From Huaxiibacter chinensis (GTDB lineage: Bacteria; Pseudomonadota; Gammaproteobacteria; Enterobacterales; Enterobacteriaceae), in NCBI RefSeq assembly GCF_022171985.1, contig NZ_JAJVHF010000014.1, forward strand, positions 1-64,000: a DNA stretch of 64,000 nucleotides, in the 5' to 3' direction. Of this stretch, positions 9,497-21,856 are shown piece after piece (position 1 is the stretch's first letter; each line of letters starts with the position of its first letter). Both the position numbers and the translations under genes were made by a program. A model generated the notes under the pieces. That model did no database searches and had not been told where the DNA came from. It worked only from the letters and a program-made list of their open reading frames with translations.

Positions 9497-11917
9497 ATGA
9501 AAAGAAAACTTTCCTGGATATGTGCTGTGGCGGTTGGAATGGGTACGCTACCTTCCATGATGGTCAATGCCGCGCCCGAAAACACGGCGGCAACGCCTGC
9601 GCCAACGGTTCCTGTCGTGGCGCAAGCAACCGATCCGGTTGTCACCGCGGCGCCGTCGCAAACCGAAAACGTTGTGCCAAACCAACCGGTAGACGGCAAT
9701 ACCTTGCCGCCTGATGCGCAGGTAGGTCAGGTGATGCCTGGCGTGAAAGGCGCGAATGCCCCGATTGTGGCAGACAATGCGCCATCGCGTGACGTGAAGC
9801 TCAGCTTTGCGCAAATTGCGCCGCCTCCGGGCAGCATGGTGCTGCGCGGCATCAACCCAAATGGCGGCGTTGAGTTTGGTATGCGCAGCGACGAAGTGGT
9901 GTCGAATGCCGTGCTTAACCTGGAATATACGCCGTCACCTTCGTTGTTACCTGTTCAGTCGCAGTTAAAGGTTTATCTCAATGATGAACTGATGGGCGTA
10001 CTCCCGGTCACTAAAGAACAACTGGGCAAGAAAACGCTGGCCCAGATGCCTATTAACCCGTTGTTCATCACCGACTTTAACCGCGTGCGGCTGGAGTTTG
10101 TCGGTCATTATCGCGATGTCTGTGAAAACCCGGCCAGCAGCACGCTGTGGGTGGATGTCGGGCGTAATAGCTCCCTGAATATGACCTACCAGACGTTATC
10201 GGTGAAAAACGATCTCTCCGCGTTCCCGATCCCGTTCTTCGACCCGCGGGATAACCGTCCGTTAAACCTGCCGATGGTCTTCGCAGGTTCGCCTGACATC
10301 ACTCAACAACAGGCCGCGACCATTGTGGCGTCCTGGTTTGGTTCCCGTTCGGGCTGGCGTGGGCAGAGTTTCCCGGTCATGTTCGATAAGCTGCCGGATC
10401 AAAATGCCATCGTCTTTGCGACGAACGAAAAGCGCCCGTCCTTCCTGCGCGATCATCCGGCTGTGAAAGCACCTACCGTGGAGATGATCAGCCACCCGGA
10501 TAAACCTTACGTGAAATTGCTGGTGGTCTTTGGTCGTGATGATAACGATCTGGTCCAGGCCGCGAAGGGGATTGCCCAGGGGAATGTCCTCTTCCGCGGG
10601 AATAGCGTCACCATTGGTGAGGTAAAACCGTTGCTGGCACGCAAACCGTACGATGCGCCAAACTGGATCCGGACCGATCGTCCTGTGACCTTCGGTGAGC
10701 TGAAAACTTATGAAGAGCAGTTGCAATCAACCGGCCTGGAGCCATCGGCGATCAATCTGTCGCTGAACCTGCCGCCGGATCTTTATTTGCTGCGCAGTAA
10801 TGGCATCGATCTCGATCTGAACTATCGCTATACCGCGCCGCCGACAAAAGACAGCTCGCGTATGGATATCAGCCTGAACAACCAGTTCCTGCAATCCTGG
10901 CCGCTGACCAGCACGCTGGATACCAATAAACTGCTGCTCCGTTTGCCGGTGTTGCAGGGGCTGCTGGATGGTAAAACCGATGTCTCTATTCCGGCGCTGA
11001 AGCTGGGCGCGGTGAATCAGCTGCGTTTCGATTTCCAGTATATGAACCCGATGCCGGGTGGATCGGTGGATAACTGTATTACCTTCCAGCCGGTGCAGAA
11101 TCATGTGGTCATCGGTGATGATTCCACGATCGACTTCTCAAAATATTATCACTTCCTCGCGATGCCAGACTTGCGGGCCTTTGCCAATGCCAGCTTCCCG
11201 TTCAGCCGCATGGCCGACCTGTCTGAAACCATAGTCGTGATGCCAAAAACCCCGAACGAAGGGCAGGTCTCCACGCTGCTGGATGCTATGGCGTCGGTCG
11301 GCGGGCAAACTGGCTTACCGGCTGTTAACGTAACGTTAACCGACGATGGCAGCAAGATTCAGGATAAAGACGCCGACATTATGGTGATCGGAACGATTCC
11401 GGATAAATTGAAAGATGATAAACGCATCGATCTGCTGGTTCAGGCGACCGAGTCCTGGGTTAATACCCCGCTGCGCCAGTCGGATTTCCCCAGCATCATG
11501 CCGGATAAAATTGACCGTGAGGCGACCGTTAAAACCCGCGTGAACTCCAGCGGTCCGATGGCAGCCATTGTCGGCTTCCAGTCTCCGTACAATGACCAGC
11601 GAAGCGTTATTGCGCTGTTAGCCGACAGCCCGCGTGGTTACGAACTGCTTAACAACGCGATGAACGACAGCGGCAAACGGGCGGCGATGTTCGGCTCGGT
11701 GTCGGTGATTCGTGAATCCGGCGTTAACAGCCTGCGCGTAGGTGATGTTTACTATGTAGGCCACCTGCCGTGGTTCGAGCGCATGTGGTATGCACTGGCA
11801 AACCATCCTGTGCTGCTGGCGATATTTGCTGCGATAAGCGTTGTCCTACTGGCCTGGGTGATGTGGCGTCTGCTGCGCATTATCAGCCGTCGTCGCCTTC
11901 ATTCGGACGATGAGTAA
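9497..11917 (+). CDS. bcsB: Cellulose synthase periplasmic subunit BcsB
   Basis: BcsB is the periplasmic partner of BcsA that guides the glucan and holds the synthase with its C-terminal membrane anchor. From ATG 9497 the product has 806 residues, with a signal peptide (basic MKRK start, hydrophobic core, cleavage after about VNA), an Ala/Pro/Thr-rich linker, the carbohydrate-binding and flavodoxin-like repeats, and a C-terminal transmembrane helix just before the RRRLHSDDE tail. An in-frame ATG at 9443 lies inside bcsA and would put a polar extension before the signal peptide, so I reject it. The Ala/Thr-rich N-terminal linker makes the protein slightly longer than E. coli BcsB (779). Confidence 0.95.
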   Translation: MKRKLSWICAVAVGMGTLPSMMVNAAPENTAATPAPTVPVVAQATDPVVTAAPSQTENVVPNQPVDGNTLPPDAQVGQVMPGVKGANAPIVADNAPSRDVKLSFAQIAPPPGSMVLRGINPNGGVEFGMRSDEVVSNAVLNLEYTPSPSLLPVQSQLKVYLNDELMGVLPVTKEQLGKKTLAQMPINPLFITDFNRVRLEFVGHYRDVCENPASSTLWVDVGRNSSLNMTYQTLSVKNDLSAFPIPFFDPRDNRPLNLPMVFAGSPDITQQQAATIVASWFGSRSGWRGQSFPVMFDKLPDQNAIVFATNEKRPSFLRDHPAVKAPTVEMISHPDKPYVKLLVVFGRDDNDLVQAAKGIAQGNVLFRGNSVTIGEVKPLLARKPYDAPNWIRTDRPVTFGELKTYEEQLQSTGLEPSAINLSLNLPPDLYLLRSNGIDLDLNYRYTAPPTKDSSRMDISLNNQFLQSWPLTSTLDTNKLLLRLPVLQGLLDGKTDVSIPALKLGAVNQLRFDFQYMNPMPGGSVDNCITFQPVQNHVVIGDDSTIDFSKYYHFLAMPDLRAFANASFPFSRMADLSETIVVMPKTPNEGQVSTLLDAMASVGGQTGLPAVNVTLTDDGSKIQDKDADIMVIGTIPDKLKDDKRIDLLVQATESWVNTPLRQSDFPSIMPDKIDREATVKTRVNSSGPMAAIVGFQSPYNDQRSVIALLADSPRGYELLNNAMNDSGKRAAMFGSVSVIRESGVNSLRVGDVYYVGHLPWFERMWYALANHPVLLAIFAAISVVLLAWVMWRLLRIISRRRLHSDDE

Positions 11918-11923
11918 CTGCGA

Positions 11924-13030
11924 ATGAACGCCTTACGTTGGTGCGTGATGGCCACATTAATACTGGCGGCGGCAAATGTTCGCGCCGCCTGCTCGTGGCC
12001 TTCATGGGAGCAGTTTAAACAGGACTACATCAGCGAGGGCGGACGGGTCATCGATCCGAGCGATGCGCGCAAGATCAGTACCTCCGAGGGGCAAAGCTAC
12101 GCGCTCTTTTTTGCCCTCGCAGCGAACGACCGCCCGATGTTCGATCGGTTGTTGAACTGGACGAACAATAACCTTGCCCAGGGAGATTTACGTCAACACC
12201 TGCCAGCCTGGTTATGGGGGAAAAAGGATGCTGATACCTGGGCGGTGATCGATACCAATTCCGCGTCGGATGCGGATATCTGGATCGCCTGGACTCTGCT
12301 TGAAGCGGGGCGCCTGTGGAAGACGCCCGCCTATACCGATATGGGTCAAGGCCTGCTGAAACGGATTGCCAGCGAAGAAGTGGTTAAGGTACCGGGATTA
12401 GGGTTCATGCTTTTGCCGGGTAAAGTGGGGTTTGCTGAAAAGAACGCGTGGCGCTTTAATCCAAGCTATTTGCCGCCGCAGCTGGCGAGCTACTTCACCC
12501 GCTTCGGCGCGCCCTGGACCACGCTGCGCGAAACCAATTTGCGTCTGTTGCTTGAAACCGCACCAAAAGGGTTTTCTCCCAACTGGGTGGAGTATCAGCT
12601 TAAAAAAGGCTGGCAACTGAAGCCGGAGAAAAAACTTATCGGCAGCTATGATGCGATTCGTGTCTATCTGTGGGTGGGGATGATGCACGACCAGGATCCT
12701 CAGAAAGCCCGTCTTCTGGCACGCTTTAAGCCGATGGCGACGATAACCGCTAAAACAGGTTTGCCGCCTGAAAAGATCGATATTATCAGCGGCAAGACCA
12801 CGGATAATGGCCCGGTGGGCTTCTCGGCCTCCCTGCTGCCTTTCCTGCAAAATCGTGATGAACAAGCGGTTCAGCGTCAGCGCGTCGCCGACCATTTTCC
12901 CGGTAATGACGCCTACTACAGTTATGTACTGACTCTGTTCGGACAAGGATGGGATCAGCACCGTTTTCGTTTCACCGCCAAGGGTGAGTTACACCCTGAC
13001 TGGGGCCAGGAATGCGCAAGTTCTCATTAA
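11924..13030 (+). CDS. bcsZ: Periplasmic endo-1,4-beta-glucanase BcsZ
   Basis: BcsZ is a GH8 cellulase that trims nascent cellulose in the periplasm. The product has 368 residues, as in E. coli. A signal peptide ends near VRAA (about 18-22). The catalytic residues known for E. coli are present at the same numbers: Glu55 (in STSEGQSYA), Asp116 (in SASDAD) and Asp243 (in [10 protein letters not shown]). It sits 6 bases after bcsB and overlaps bcsC by 19 bases. Confidence 0.97.
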   Translation: MNALRWCVMATLILAAANVRAACSWPSWEQFKQDYISEGGRVIDPSDARKISTSEGQSYALFFALAANDRPMFDRLLNWTNNNLAQGDLRQHLPAWLWGKKDADTWAVIDTNSASDADIWIAWTLLEAGRLWKTPAYTDMGQGLLKRIASEEVVKVPGLGFMLLPGKVGFAEKNAWRFNPSYLPPQLASYFTRFGAPWTTLRETNLRLLLETAPKGFSPNWVEYQLKKGWQLKPEKKLIGSYDAIRVYLWVGMMHDQDPQKARLLARFKPMATITAKTGLPPEKIDIISGKTTDNGPVGFSASLLPFLQNRDEQAVQRQRVADHFPGNDAYYSYVLTLFGQGWDQHRFRFTAKGELHPDWGQECASSH

Positions 13031-16000
13031 GCTTACTTAGTTTATCGCTCGGCCTGACGCTGATGCCGCTGGCCTACGCGGCCAATTCACCGCAGCAGCA
13101 ACAGCTTCTGGATCAGGTTCGCCTGGGCGAATCAACGCACCGTGAAGACCTGGTGCGCCAGTCACTCTACCGTCTTGAATTAATCGATCCGAATAACCCG
13201 GACGTGATTGCCGCCCGTTTTCGTTATCTTTTGCGCCAGGGCGATAATGCCGGTGCGCAAAAAGAGCTGGATCGCCTGAAGAGCATGGCCCCCAGCTCCA
13301 CCGCCTATAAATCGTCCCGCAATACCCAGCTGCTCTCAACGCCGGATGGACGACAGGCCTTGCAGCAGGCTCGTCTGTTAGCCACGACGGGCCACGCGCA
13401 GGAAGCCCTCGACGCTTACGACAAAATTTTTGGCGGGAATCCGCCAGAGGGTGATATTGCCGCCGAATACTGGACCGTTGCGGCCAAAATTCCTGCCCGC
13501 CGTAGCGACGCCATCAATCAACTTCAAAAGATAAACGCTTCAAATCCTGGCGATACGCAGCTGCAAAATTCGCTGGCGCAACTGCTCTTTGAAAGTGGCC
13601 GCCGTGATGAAGGGTTCGCCGTACTGAAACAGATGGCGAACGCCAATGCCGGGCGTGAAGCGGCTTCCGATCTCTGGTATCGGCAAATCAGCGAGCTGCC
13701 GGTGAGCGCGGCGAGCGTGAAGGCCTTACAGGAGTATTTACAGCTCTTTAGCGCAGGCGACAGCGTCACCGCCGCGCGGGCAAAACTGGATGAGCAGCAA
13801 AAGCAACTGGCCGATCCGGCCTTCCGGGCCAAAGCCGAAGGGCTGGCTGCCGTGGAAGCCGGGCAGGGAGGAAAAGCCGTCGCCGAACTGCAAAAAGCGG
13901 TGAGCGCCAACCATGCTGACAGCGAAGCCGTCGGCGCACTCGGGCAGGCGTACTCTCAGCGCGGCGATCGCGCCCGCGCCGTGGCCCAGCTCGAAAAAGC
14001 GATAGCCCTTGATCCGCAAAGCGATAACCGGGGCAAATGGGACAGCCTGCTTAAGGTCAACCGTTACTGGCTGTTGATTCAGCAGGGTGACGCGGCTCTT
14101 AAGGCAAATAACGTCGCGCAGGCAGAACGCTATTATCAGCAGGCGCGCAGTACGGATAATACGGACAGCTATGCGGTGTTAGGTTTAGGCGATGCCGCGG
14201 TTGCCCGTAAGGACAATGCTGCCGCCGAGCGCTACTACCGTCAGGCCCTGCGAATGGACAGCGGCAACAGCAACGCGGTGCGCGGCCTTGCCAATATTTA
14301 TCGCGCCGAATCGCCGGAAAAAGCGGACCAGTTTATTCAGTCGCTCCCGGCCAGCCAGCGCCGTAGCATTGACGATATCGAACGCAGTCTGAACAACGAA
14401 AAACTGGCTCAACAGGCCGAACAGCTTGAGAACCAGGGTCATTACGGGCAGGCGGCAGAAATACAGCGCCGTCGTCTGGCTCTCGATCCGGGCAACGTCT
14501 GGATCACCTATCGACTGTCACGCGATCTTTACAGCGCCGGTCAGCGCAGTCAGGCCGACACGCAAATGCGGCAGCTGGCGAATCAGAAACCGGGCGATCC
14601 GGAACAGGTCTACGCCAACGCGCTATACCTTTCCGGTAACGATCAGGATCGCGCCGCTCTGGCGCATCTCAACGCGCTGCCGCGGGAAAAGTGGAACAGC
14701 AATATTCAGGAACTGGCCGATCGCCTGCAAAGCAACCAGGTGCTGGAAACGGCCAACCGCCTGCGTGACAGCGGTAAAGAGGCTGAAGCGGAAACGCTTT
14801 TACGCCAGCAGCCGACCTCGACGCGTATTGATTTAACGCTGGCCGACTGGGCGCAGCAGCGGGGCGATAACACCGCCGCGACGTCGGCCTATAACACCGT
14901 GTTACAGCGCGAGCCAACCAATACGGATGCCATCCTTGGCCTGACGGAAGTCTACCTTGCCCAGGGCGATAAAGACGCGGCCCGGGCACAGCTGGCGAAA
15001 CTGCCCGCCAGCCAGAACGGCGAGCCTCCGTCGGTCAATCTGCAGCGTCGGGTGGCGCTGGCACAGGCATCCCTGGGGGATACCGCTGCGGCACAGCAAA
15101 CCTTCAATACGCTTGTCCCGCAGGCCAAAGCGCAGCCGCCATCGATGGACAGCGCGCTAGTCCTGCGCGATGCGGCCCGATTCCAGGCCGCCAGTGGTCA
15201 GCCGCAGCAGGCGCTGGAAACCTACAAAGACGCGATGGTTGCTTCCGGCGTGACGACCACACGGCCTGCCGATAACGACAGCTTTACCCGTCTGACGCGT
15301 AACGACAAAAACGACGACTGGCTGAAGCGCGGCGTGCGCAGCGACGCGGGGGAACTGTATCAACAGCAGGATGTGAACGTTACGCTGCAATACGACTACT
15401 GGGGGTCCAGCGGAACGGGCGGCTATTCAGACCTGAAAGCGCAAACGACCATGCTGCAGGTGGATGCGCCTCTGGCGGACGGACGAATGTTCTTCCGAAG
15501 CGATAACGTCAATATGGATGCCGGTTCGTTTGATACCGATGGCGGAACCTACGATCCGAAATGGGGGACCTGCTACGAAACGCCGTGCAGCGGGAGCACC
15601 AGCCAGAAACAGAACGGCACCAGCGTCGCGGTTGGCTGGCAAAACAAAACATGGTCCATGGACATTGGCACCACGCCAATGGGCTTTGACGTGGTGGATG
15701 TGGTTGGGGGAGTCAGTTACAGCAGCGATATCGGCCCGCTGGGTTACACCCTGAACGCGCACCGCCGTCCTGTCCCCAGCTCCTTGCTGGCGTTCGCGGG
15801 TCAAAAAGACCCGAACACCGACACCACCTGGGGCGGCGTACGCGCCACGGGGGGCGGGGCGAGCGTGAGCTACGATAAAGGCGAAGCCCATGGCGTGTGG
15901 TCCAGCCTGAATGTCGACGCCCTTGAAGGGAAAAACGTTGAAGATAACTGGCGTATCCGCTGGATGACCGGTTACTACTACAAGCTGATTAATGACAATA

Positions 16001-16509
16001 ACGAACGCCTGACCGTAGGCGTGTCGAATATGCTCTGGCATTACGACAAAGATCTCAGCGCGTATACGCTGGGGCAAGGCGGCTATTACAGTCCTCAGGA
16101 ATATGTCTCCTTTGCGCTACCGGTTACCTGGCGTAAACGCACCGAGAACTGGTCCTGGGAGTTAGGCGGGTCGGTCTCCTGGTCACACTCAAAAACCAAA
16201 GATGGCCTGCGTTATCCGAAACAGGGGCTAATCCCGGATGATAACTACGACAGTAATAACGATCTGATGTATTCCGATAAACGCGAAAGGGAAACGGGCA
16301 GCAGCTCTTCGGGTACAGGTTATACCGCCCGGGCCATTATTGAACGCCGGATCACCTCAAACTGGTTTGTGGGATTAGGCGTCGATATTCAGGAGGCGAA
16401 AGACTATACCCCGAGTCATGCGTTGATGTATGTGCGCTATTCCGCTGCGGGCTGGCAGGGCGATATGAATTTGCCTCCGCAACCGCTCACACCGTATGCA
16501 GACTGGTAA
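13012..16509 (+). CDS. bcsC: Cellulose export outer-membrane protein BcsC
   Basis: BcsC forms the outer-membrane exit channel for cellulose. The product has 1165 residues (1157 in E. coli). A signal peptide ([14 protein letters not shown] start, cleavage after AYA) is followed by a long TPR superhelix to about residue 780 that would contact the periplasmic glucan machinery and peptidoglycan, then the C-terminal beta-barrel rich in alternating aromatic strands that ends in Trp (PYADW). The start lies inside bcsZ, so translation is coupled. Repeated Ala/Gln-rich helices such as YYQQAR and YYRQAL mark the TPRs. Confidence 0.97.
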   Translation: MRKFSLSLLSLSLGLTLMPLAYAANSPQQQQLLDQVRLGESTHREDLVRQSLYRLELIDPNNPDVIAARFRYLLRQGDNAGAQKELDRLKSMAPSSTAYKSSRNTQLLSTPDGRQALQQARLLATTGHAQEALDAYDKIFGGNPPEGDIAAEYWTVAAKIPARRSDAINQLQKINASNPGDTQLQNSLAQLLFESGRRDEGFAVLKQMANANAGREAASDLWYRQISELPVSAASVKALQEYLQLFSAGDSVTAARAKLDEQQKQLADPAFRAKAEGLAAVEAGQGGKAVAELQKAVSANHADSEAVGALGQAYSQRGDRARAVAQLEKAIALDPQSDNRGKWDSLLKVNRYWLLIQQGDAALKANNVAQAERYYQQARSTDNTDSYAVLGLGDAAVARKDNAAAERYYRQALRMDSGNSNAVRGLANIYRAESPEKADQFIQSLPASQRRSIDDIERSLNNEKLAQQAEQLENQGHYGQAAEIQRRRLALDPGNVWITYRLSRDLYSAGQRSQADTQMRQLANQKPGDPEQVYANALYLSGNDQDRAALAHLNALPREKWNSNIQELADRLQSNQVLETANRLRDSGKEAEAETLLRQQPTSTRIDLTLADWAQQRGDNTAATSAYNTVLQREPTNTDAILGLTEVYLAQGDKDAARAQLAKLPASQNGEPPSVNLQRRVALAQASLGDTAAAQQTFNTLVPQAKAQPPSMDSALVLRDAARFQAASGQPQQALETYKDAMVASGVTTTRPADNDSFTRLTRNDKNDDWLKRGVRSDAGELYQQQDVNVTLQYDYWGSSGTGGYSDLKAQTTMLQVDAPLADGRMFFRSDNVNMDAGSFDTDGGTYDPKWGTCYETPCSGSTSQKQNGTSVAVGWQNKTWSMDIGTTPMGFDVVDVVGGVSYSSDIGPLGYTLNAHRRPVPSSLLAFAGQKDPNTDTTWGGVRATGGGASVSYDKGEAHGVWSSLNVDALEGKNVEDNWRIRWMTGYYYKLINDNNERLTVGVSNMLWHYDKDLSAYTLGQGGYYSPQEYVSFALPVTWRKRTENWSWELGGSVSWSHSKTKDGLRYPKQGLIPDDNYDSNNDLMYSDKRERETGSSSSGTGYTARAIIERRITSNWFVGLGVDIQEAKDYTPSHALMYVRYSAAGWQGDMNLPPQPLTPYADW

Positions 16510-16563
16510 TGAGAATTATCTTTAATAGATTCCTTAGTCTCTCTTAAAATCTCTGCGATCGGG

Positions 16564-16569
16564 TATACT
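16564..16569 (+). promoter_or_regulatory. Possible -10 element for pdeK
   Basis: TATACT matches the sigma-70 -10 hexamer at five of six positions, in the gap between bcsC and pdeK. No good -35 is visible 16-18 bases upstream, so the call is tentative. If used, transcription would begin close to 16576, right before the hairpin at 16579. Confidence 0.4.
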
Positions 16570-16578
16570 CTGGCGGCA

Positions 16579-16603
16579 GTAGGGTAACGTTTTGTTACCC
16601 TAC
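16579..16603 (+). other. Perfect 10-bp hairpin in the pdeK leader
   Basis: GTAGGGTAAC at 16579-16588 and GTTACCCTAC at 16594-16603 are exact inverted repeats with a 5-base loop. There is no T run after it, so it is not an ordinary intrinsic terminator. It ends 14 bases before the GGAGAG ribosome binding site of pdeK. It could be a 5' mRNA stabiliser, a protein operator, or a partial terminator for bcsC. Confidence 0.75.
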
Positions 16604-16628
16604 GCATCGGGTTTTGTGGAGAGTCAAT

Positions 16629-18635
16629 TTGCGTGTCAGCCGTTCTTTAACTATCAAACAGATGGCGATGGTTTCTGCCGTCACTATGCTGTTTGTTTTC
16701 ATATTTTGCGTTATTTTGCTGTTCCACTCCGTGCAGCAGAATCGCTACAACACGGCTTCGCAACTGGAAAGTATTGCCCGTTCGGTTCGAGGGCCGCTCT
16801 CTGCGGCCATTCTTAAAGGGGATATCCCACAAGCCGAAACCATCTTGCAGGGTATACAGCCTGCCGGCATTGTCAGCCGGGCTGACGTTGTCCTGCCCAA
16901 TCAGTTTCAGGCGCTGCGGATGAGCTTTATCCCAGAGCGCCCTGTGCCCATGATGATCATGCGGTTGTTCGAACTGCCGGTGCAGATTTCTCTTCCGGTT
17001 TACTCGCTTGAGCGGCCCGCAAATCCGCAGCCCCTGGCTTATCTGGTTCTGCAGGCGGACTCTTACCGCATGCATAAGTTTGTTATGAGCTGGATTTCAA
17101 CGTTAGTAACTACTTACTTACTTTTAACGCTGATGCTCACCGTCGCGCTCACCTGGTGTATCAATCGGCTTATTGTTCACCCGCTGCGGCGCATTGCCCG
17201 CGAGCTAAATGATTTATCCCCGCAGGATCAGGTGGGGCATCAGCTTCCGCTGCCCCGGCTGCATCATGACGACGAAATTGGCATGCTGGTGCGCAGCTAC
17301 AACATCAATCAGCAGCGGTTGTTACGTCAGCATGACGAGCTGAACAGCCATGCTACGCGCTTCCCGGTCTCGGAACTGCCGAATAAGGCTTTCCTGATGG
17401 CGATGCTGGAACAGGCGGTCGAGCGCCAGCAGACCACGGCGTTAATGGTTGTCGCCTGTGAAACGTTGCAGGACACCGCAGGGGTGTTGAAAGAGAGCCA
17501 GCGTGAAATGCTGCTGTTAACGCTGGTGGAAAAAATTAAATCGGTGCTGGCCCCGCGCATGAGCCTGACGCAGGTTAGCGGTTATGACTTTGTGATTCTG
17601 GCGCACGGGGTCAAAGAGCCGTGGCATGCCATTACGTTAGGTCAGCAAGTGCTCACTGTCATTAATGAGCGTTTACCGATTCAGGGGATTCAGCTTCGCC
17701 CCAGCGCTAGCATTGGTATCGCCATGTATTACGGCGACCTCACGGCGGAGCAACTCTACCGGCGTGCCTTCTCGGCCGCGTTCTCTGCCAGACGCAAAGG
17801 CAAAAACCAGATCCAGTTCTTTGAACCGGAGCAGATGGAGAAAGCGCAGCAGCGCCTGACGCAGGAGAGCGATATCCTCACCGCGCTGGACAATAACCAC
17901 TTCGCTATCTGGCTACAGCCGCAGGTGAGCCTGTTAACCGGGCGCGTCGAGAGCGCCGAGGCGCTTCTGCGCGTGCAACAGCCGGATGGTTCCTGGGAGC
18001 TGCCGGATGGTCTCATCGATGACATTGAATCCTGCGGATTAATGGTCACAGTGGGACACTGGGTGCTGGAAGAGTCCTGTCGCCTGCTTTCGGCATGGCA
18101 AGAACGCGGGATCGCGCTGCCACTGTCGGTGAATTTATCGGCTTTACAACTGATGCATCCAACGATGGTGTCGGAGGTGCTGGAGCTGATCAATCGTTAC
18201 CGCATCAAGCCTGATACGCTGATTCTTGAGATCACGGAGAGCCGCCGAATTGACGATCCTAACGAAGCCGTCGCCATTCTGAAGCCTCTGCGCAATGCAG
18301 GCATCCGTATCGCGCTGGATGATTTTGGCATGGGCTATGCCGGGTTGCGTCAGCTTCAGCACATGAAAACGCTGCCTGTCGACGTGTTAAAAATCGACAA
18401 GACCTTTGTTGACGGCCTCCCCGAGGACAGCAGCCTGGTGCAGGCTATTATTCAGATGGCGCGTAGCCTCAACCTGACGATCATCGCAGAGGGTATCGAG
18501 ACCGATACGCAACGCGACTGGCTGGCGGAGGCGGGCGTGGAAATCGGTCAAGGTTTCCTGTTTGCGCGTGCAGTCCCTTCAGATCAGTTTGAACAGCGCT
18601 ATCTCACCGACGCGCGTCATCACGAAAAAGCGTAG
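16629..18635 (+). CDS. pdeK: Cyclic-di-GMP phosphodiesterase PdeK (YhjK/HmsP-like)
   Basis: A membrane protein of 668 residues with transmembrane helices at about 11-33 and 153-177 enclosing a periplasmic domain, a HAMP linker to about 232, a degenerate GGDEF domain (SGYDF near 317-321 in place of GGDEF) and an EAL domain with E444-A-L446 and a DDFGMG motif. It is expected to cleave cyclic-di-GMP. I chose TTG 16629, with GGAGAG 5 bases upstream, because it gives the [11 protein letters not shown] start known in E. coli; a TTG at 16614 is also in frame. Its place just after bcsC suggests local control of cellulose synthesis. Confidence 0.93.
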   Translation: MRVSRSLTIKQMAMVSAVTMLFVFIFCVILLFHSVQQNRYNTASQLESIARSVRGPLSAAILKGDIPQAETILQGIQPAGIVSRADVVLPNQFQALRMSFIPERPVPMMIMRLFELPVQISLPVYSLERPANPQPLAYLVLQADSYRMHKFVMSWISTLVTTYLLLTLMLTVALTWCINRLIVHPLRRIARELNDLSPQDQVGHQLPLPRLHHDDEIGMLVRSYNINQQRLLRQHDELNSHATRFPVSELPNKAFLMAMLEQAVERQQTTALMVVACETLQDTAGVLKESQREMLLLTLVEKIKSVLAPRMSLTQVSGYDFVILAHGVKEPWHAITLGQQVLTVINERLPIQGIQLRPSASIGIAMYYGDLTAEQLYRRAFSAAFSARRKGKNQIQFFEPEQMEKAQQRLTQESDILTALDNNHFAIWLQPQVSLLTGRVESAEALLRVQQPDGSWELPDGLIDDIESCGLMVTVGHWVLEESCRLLSAWQERGIALPLSVNLSALQLMHPTMVSEVLELINRYRIKPDTLILEITESRRIDDPNEAVAILKPLRNAGIRIALDDFGMGYAGLRQLQHMKTLPVDVLKIDKTFVDGLPEDSSLVQAIIQMARSLNLTIIAEGIETDTQRDWLAEAGVEIGQGFLFARAVPSDQFEQRYLTDARHHEKA

Positions 18636-18642
18636 TTTTGTT

Positions 18643-18662
18643 GCTGGCTTGTGCGAGCCAGC
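18643..18662 (+). terminator. Hairpin after pdeK, possible terminator
   Basis: GCTGGCT (18643-18649) and AGCCAGC (18656-18662) form a 7-bp stem with a 6-base loop, 7 bases after the pdeK stop. The following sequence is only modestly T-rich, so termination may be partial. Confidence 0.5.
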
Positions 18663-18755
18663 TCAAACTTCTTAACATTTGTGTTTCAAATTTGATCCGA
18701 GTTTATTTCTGTCCTGTTTTACGGGTGTTATTTTAAAGCCGCAGGTGAAACATAA

Positions 18756-20081
<1,326 letters not shown>

Positions 20082-20095
20082 AATCAACACTTATA

Positions 20096-20121
20096 CCCGT
20101 CCTCCCTTGTGGGAGGACGGG
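20096..20121 (+). terminator. Strong hairpin after dctA
   Basis: An 11-bp perfect stem (20096-20106 with 20111-20121, loop TTGT) begins 14 bases after the dctA stop. It is GC-rich but lacks a downstream T run, so it may act as a 3' stabiliser or need Rho. The rest of the gap to 20306 shows no other clear element. Confidence 0.55.
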
Positions 20122-20306
20122 CTGCTGCGCATAATACCCCCTCATACCTGACATAAAGTGACAAGATTTTTTCGGGTATATTTCACTTCTTGCCGTGACG
20201 TTTTACCTAACTCGCGGTCTAATCGAAGTGTTTTACACGTCATCTTTAGAGTGCTCGGTATCCTGAGACACTCTTAATTAACCAGGAATGTTGATCAGGG
20301 GTTCAC

Positions 20307-21800
20307 ATGCAGGGCACAAAAATTCGACTCTTAACCGGCGGTTTGCTGATGATGGCAGCAGCCAGTTATGTGCAGGCAGATGCGCTCCAGCCCGACCCGG
20401 CCTGGCAACAAGGGACTCTGGCAAATGGATTCCAGTGGCAGGTTTTAGCCACGCCGCAGCGTCCCAGCGATCGCGTTGAAATCCGACTTTCTATCAATAC
20501 CGGTTCCCTCACTGAAAGCACGCAGCAAAGCGGGATGAGCCATTTTATTCCTCGACTGGCGCTCAACCAGAGCGGCAGTCTGCAAGCGGTACAGGTGCGT
20601 TCACTGTGGCAGCAGGGTATTGACCCGAAACGTCCCCTTCCACCTGCCGTTGTCTCTTATGACTACACCATGTTTAATCTCAGCCTGCCTAACAACCGCA
20701 ACGACCTGCTTAAAGAGGCGTTGACCTGGCTTGGCGATACGGCAGGAAAAGTCGCGATCACGCCAGAAACGGTGAACTACGCGCTGAGCAATAGCGATAT
20801 GGTGGCAACCTGGCCTGCGGATACGAAAGAGGGCTGGTGGCGCTATCGTCTGAAAGGTTCCACGATGCTGGGCCACGACCCGGCAGAGCCGTTAAAGCAG
20901 CCTGTTGATATTGAACAGCTGAAGTCGTTCTATCAGAAATGGTATACCCCGGATGCCATGACGCTGATTGTGGTGGGTAACGTTGACAGCCGTAACGTCA
21001 TCGAACAAATCAACAAAACCTTTGGCGAGATGAAAGGGAAACGCGAAGTCCCTGCGCCGGTGCCTACGCTCTCTCCGCTGCGCCCTGAGCCGGTCAGCAT
21101 TATGACCGATACCGTGCGCCAGGATCGTCTGTCGCTGATGTGGGATACCCCATGGCAGCCGATCCGTGAATCTGCGGCGCTCCTGCGCTACTGGCGTGCC
21201 GATCTGGCGCGCGAAGCGCTCTTCTGGCACGTTCAGCAAACCTTGAGCAAATCCAACGCGAAGGACATTGGCATCGGCTTTGATTGCCGGGTGCTGTTCC
21301 AGCGTGCGCAATGCGCAATCAACGTTGAATCTCCTACCGACAAGCTGAACACCAATCTGAGTCTCGTGGCGAAAGAGCTGCTGAAAGTGCGCAAAGAGGG
21401 GTTAGCAAAAGAAGAGTTTGACGCGCTGGTGGCGCAGAAAAATCTTGAGCTGCAAAAGCTGTTCGCCACCTATGCCCGTACCGACACGGATATCTTGATC
21501 AGCCAGCGCATCCGCTCCCTGCAAAACCAGGTGGTGGACATCGCGCCAGAGCAGTATCAGAAGCTACGCCAGGATTTCCTGAATGGTCTCACCGTGGAAT
21601 CCATTAATCAGGATTTACGTCAGCAGCTTTCTCAGGATATGGCCCTGATTCTGCTTCAGCCGAAAGGTGAGCCGGAATACAACATGAAAGACCTGCAGGC
21701 TACCTGGAATGGGATCATGACGCCGGATTCACAGGCGTCACAGCCCGCAGTGACGGACGATCTGCATCAGGATGCATCGGATATTCCACAAGGGCAGTAA
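20307..21800 (+). CDS. yhjJ: Inactive M16 peptidase-like protein YhjJ
   Basis: A secreted (periplasmic) homologue of M16 zinc peptidases. The product has 497 residues with a signal peptide ending near VQA-D25. In place of the HxxEH zinc motif it has H79-F-I-P-R83, so both the catalytic glutamate and the second histidine are missing and protease activity is not expected. The C-terminal M16 repeat is present, with the conserved WYTPDAMTLIVVGN segment. AGGGG lies 5 bases before the ATG. E. coli YhjJ has the same context between dctA and kdgK. Its function is unknown. Confidence 0.93.
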   Translation: MQGTKIRLLTGGLLMMAAASYVQADALQPDPAWQQGTLANGFQWQVLATPQRPSDRVEIRLSINTGSLTESTQQSGMSHFIPRLALNQSGSLQAVQVRSLWQQGIDPKRPLPPAVVSYDYTMFNLSLPNNRNDLLKEALTWLGDTAGKVAITPETVNYALSNSDMVATWPADTKEGWWRYRLKGSTMLGHDPAEPLKQPVDIEQLKSFYQKWYTPDAMTLIVVGNVDSRNVIEQINKTFGEMKGKREVPAPVPTLSPLRPEPVSIMTDTVRQDRLSLMWDTPWQPIRESAALLRYWRADLAREALFWHVQQTLSKSNAKDIGIGFDCRVLFQRAQCAINVESPTDKLNTNLSLVAKELLKVRKEGLAKEEFDALVAQKNLELQKLFATYARTDTDILISQRIRSLQNQVVDIAPEQYQKLRQDFLNGLTVESINQDLRQQLSQDMALILLQPKGEPEYNMKDLQATWNGIMTPDSQASQPAVTDDLHQDASDIPQGQ

Positions 21801-21816
21801 GACACGCCTCATGTGA

Positions 21817-21849
21817 ACCCTCTCCGGTATGGAGAGGGTCAGGGTGAGG
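21817..21849. repeat. REP-like element between yhjJ and kdgK
   Basis: ACCCTCTCC (21817-21825) and GGAGAGGGT (21831-21839) form a 9-bp stem followed by CAGGGTGAGG. It belongs to the same family as the elements at 25930, 41923, 42081 and 47216. It lies between two convergent genes and may also act as a terminator. Confidence 0.75.
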
Positions 21850-21856
21850 TAAGAGC

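Noticed and set aside
18679-18698. CRP site before dctA
   Set aside because: The half-sites are only partly matched (TGTGT and TTTGA), so I do not list it as a feature.
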